A stretch of 64,000 bases of DNA from Kineothrix sp. IPX-CK (GTDB lineage: Bacteria > Bacillota > Clostridia > Lachnospirales > Lachnospiraceae), in the NCBI RefSeq assembly GCF_039134705.1, contig NZ_CP146256.1:1488001-1552000 (forward strand), written 5' to 3'. Position numbers and translations under genes: made by a program. Below, one piece after another: positions 62,259-64,000 of this stretch. How positions within the stretch are numbered: the stretch's first letter is position 1; each line of letters starts with the position of its first letter. The notes beneath the pieces are model-generated. The model was not told the DNA's origin, did no database searches, and saw nothing but the letters and a program-made list of their open reading frames with translations.

Positions 62259-62405
62259 GCGGCTGTATTTTTAAAGGAAACCTTGAAGCAGTCATAACCG
62301 GACGGGTCGGCAGCAAAGCACCTCCATGTGCGCCGCTGCCTAAACGCCGCATCCTTGCGGCGTTTTCCCTGAGAGCGTCGGTTTCCTTAAGAAAATACAA
62401 GCCGC
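62259..62405. repeat. 147-bp imperfect palindromic element
   Basis: GCGGCTGTATTTT and AAAGGAAACC at the left (62259 onward) face GGTTTCCTT and AAAATACAAGCCGC at the right (to 62405). Inside is a 22-bp hairpin AACGCCGCA-TCCT-TGCGGCGTT (62343-62364). Possibly a MITE-like element or a long terminator of the LytTR operon; its sequence does not match the 132-bp repeats. Confidence 0.6.
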
Positions 62406-62535
62406 TCACTAAAGGAGGCAAAAACAGACACACCGTGGAAAGTTTTAGCTAAGTTATGAAATGGCACATAAAATTGGTGAAGGTAACGAGTTTCGCAATT
62501 ACCTATTAAATTAAAATTATGAAGGGAGAAGATTT

Positions 62536-63231
62536 TTGAAGGTTATATTGAAAGCGGAAAACATTATTAAGGATTTTGAAAAGGAAAGGGTTATCAAAGG
62601 CGTTTCTTTAGATATTTACGAAAATACATTTACGGCGATACTCGGCCCCAGCGGCTCAGGAAAGTCCACCCTGCTGAACATCCTGTCGGGTCTTATACGT
62701 CCTACACAGGGAAGTGTGAAGTACGGGGAGGAGATGATGACTACATGGTCCGAAAGAAGGCTTGCCGATTGGAAACGTACCGAAGCCGGGAACATATTTC
62801 AGGAATATCTGCTGTTAGAGAATCTGACGGTGGAAGAAAATATAAAGATTGGCATCAGCTCCAAAAAGGGTGCCCTTTCTTTTGAGCGTTTAGTTCGTAT
62901 TCTCGAAATCGACGACATATTGGACAAATTTCCGGCACAGCTCTCCGGTGGTCAGAAGCAGCGCACAGCAATCGCACGTGCAGTTATCAAAGGTCCTGGC
63001 CTTTTGTTTTGTGATGAAGCTACGGGAGCTTTGGACGAAGAAAACAGCAAAAAGGTAGTAGGGCTGCTGCATGACCTAAAATCGGTCTTCGGTATCGCCG
63101 TTTTGTTCACCACACATAATCAGCAGATCGCCAAAACGGCAGACCGCATTTTGACGATGAAGAACGGGATGATATACCAGGACGTCCGAAACGATGCTCC
63201 GATAACGGCCGATGCCATGATATGGGGGTAA
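62536..63231 (+). CDS. ABC exporter ATPase (MacB/LolD type)
   Basis: A 231-residue ATPase that starts at TTG 62536 (GGGAG seven bases upstream). Walker A GPSGSGKSTLLNILSG, signature LSGGQKQRTAIARAV, Walker B LLFCDEATGALDEE, His in TTHN. The Walker B Pro is replaced by Ala (DEA instead of DEP), a modest variation. The permease gene follows two bases after the stop. Confidence 0.93.
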   Translation: MKVILKAENIIKDFEKERVIKGVSLDIYENTFTAILGPSGSGKSTLLNILSGLIRPTQGSVKYGEEMMTTWSERRLADWKRTEAGNIFQEYLLLENLTVEENIKIGISSKKGALSFERLVRILEIDDILDKFPAQLSGGQKQRTAIARAVIKGPGLLFCDEATGALDEENSKKVVGLLHDLKSVFGIAVLFTTHNQQIAKTADRILTMKNGMIYQDVRNDAPITADAMIWG

Positions 63232-63233
63232 AT

Positions 63234-64000
63234 ATGAGACTATTGTATAAGCAATTAACAAAGGAAGTGTGGAAAAATAAGGTATTTGTATGGCTGCTGC
63301 TTCTACTCACCTTTTTAAGCGCACTTTCTTTTTATTTTGTAAGATTTTCTATCGACGGCAACACGGCCGTACTGGAATCGCTTCCGCGTCTTAGCGCAAA
63401 TCAGGTGCAATATAAAAATGCGTTGGCTTCCAATACATCATTGGCATATACCTTTTTCTTTTCCATGCTGGGTCTGACTTGTTTTGTTTTCTTTATGTTT
63501 TTTTACCGCTTTTTCGGCTCGAATACAAAGGCCTTCGGGTGTCTGAAAGCTTTGGGCTTTACGGATAGGTCGCTGGGTTTTTATTTTGTGTTATTTACTG
63601 CGGTGATGTCTGTTACCGGTTCTCTTGCCGGGCTGACGGGAGGATATTTTTTATCGGACATTCTGGTAAAGGCCAACATGAGAACCTATTCCGTTACGGG
63701 ACTTATAAAGGGCATTGCTCCTTTTACCATCATGGAGGGATTCTTGGGTGCGGCGGTGATTCTTTGCCTGAACGCCTTTCTATGCTATTTCTTTATACGG
63801 GGCAAGGAGCCGGGAGCATTAATTGCGGGAAAAAAGGGAAGCGGCGTTCGAAAGACCTTATTGATGGCCGATAGAATTGTGAAGTTTCTTCCTGTAAAAA
63901 ATGAATTCCCTCTTCGGATTGCATTAAGAAAGCCCCTTGCAGTGTCTCTTATCTTTGTGGCGGTAACGGCCTTCAATGTTTGTGTTATCTTGGGGCAGTC
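63234..64000 (+). CDS. ABC exporter permease (FtsX-like), cut by window end
   Basis: The frame is open from ATG 63234 to the last base (255 codons visible). It begins MRLLYKQLTKEVWKNKVFVW, with a first helix near 16-38, then a short outside part and three helices near 72-95, 112-140 and 158-185 that form an FtsX domain, followed by LPVKNEFPLRIALRKPLAVS, a stretch typical of FtsX-type permeases. It pairs with the ATPase upstream. The 3' part is missing. Confidence 0.85.
   Translation, partial: MRLLYKQLTKEVWKNKVFVWLLLLLTFLSALSFYFVRFSIDGNTAVLESLPRLSANQVQYKNALASNTSLAYTFFFSMLGLTCFVFFMFFYRFFGSNTKAFGCLKALGFTDRSLGFYFVLFTAVMSVTGSLAGLTGGYFLSDILVKANMRTYSVTGLIKGIAPFTIMEGFLGAAVILCLNAFLCYFFIRGKEPGALIAGKKGSGVRKTLLMADRIVKFLPVKNEFPLRIALRKPLAVSLIFVAVTAFNVCVILGQ

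Noticed and set aside
1..64000. CRISPR array, toxin-antitoxin pair or prophage
   Set aside because: No regularly spaced repeats, cas genes or phage structural genes were found; the Pip-type YhgE name does not imply a phage.

Overview
The window looks like a chromosomal segment of a Gram-positive anaerobe of the Lachnospiraceae/Clostridia type. The signs are strong AGGAGG-type ribosome binding sites, sigma-A promoters, a Firmicute-type sigma-D-like promoter before a chemoreceptor, lipoproteins with clostridial signal peptides, GH3 enzymes with swapped domain order, an agr quorum-sensing locus, and families common in this group (DUF3793, DUF3021, YhgE/Pip, PadR, UTRA-type GntR). Genus and species cannot be fixed from the sequence alone. 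About 50 protein genes, one tRNA and one complete insertion sequence are supported. There is no rRNA operon, CRISPR array or phage.

Region 1 (1-11100) is polysaccharide use and sensing: the end of a GH3-like protein, a carbohydrate-binding lipoprotein, a membrane-anchored GH3 with reversed domain order, a chemoreceptor, a canonical GH3 beta-glycosidase, a GtrA-like membrane protein and a DUF2238-like membrane protein. Region 2 (11100-18740) holds a tRNA-Val, an IS3-family element inserted in a terminator, a methyltransferase, two TetR regulators with partner genes, an FMN-binding protein and a Csp-like subtilase. Region 3 (18738-27898) is a LacI-controlled catabolic operon: GH4 alpha-galactosidase, sugar ABC importer, BadF-type kinase, AgaS and a GatZ/KbaZ protein, pointing to alpha-galactoside or galactosamine-containing substrates.

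Region 4 (28189-30469) carries hexulose phosphate isomerase and synthase (RuMP pair) and a UTRA-type GntR regulator. Region 5 (30681-37117) is an Amadori-type cluster: divergent amidohydrolase, YfcC-type transporter, FrlB-like deglycase, FrlD-like kinase, a second SIS protein and a CoA-binding protein. Region 6 (37364-43762) couples an SDR, an amino-acid ABC importer, an AhpD-like protein, an M20 amidohydrolase and a one-chain iron-sulfur serine dehydratase, suggesting use of an N-acylated hydroxy amino acid.

Region 7 (43864-51605) is a split agr quorum-sensing locus. agrA and agrC are separated from agrD and agrB by about 4.9 kb. Two promoters of identical architecture, each with two LytTR-type boxes 21 bp apart, stand before agrD and before an AT-rich cassette with no clean first gene. 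Region 8 (51731-64000) is membrane and stress functions: a TetR-controlled MacB/FtsX exporter, an iron-type operon (DUF3793 and flavodoxin), a GNAT acetyltransferase, Rrf2 with a large YhgE protein, LytTR with DUF3021, and a second ABC exporter cut by the window end.

The most unusual items are the duplicated agr promoter with the unexplained cassette behind it, a new AgrD peptide, and a 132-bp structured intergenic repeat present twice with compensatory stem changes.
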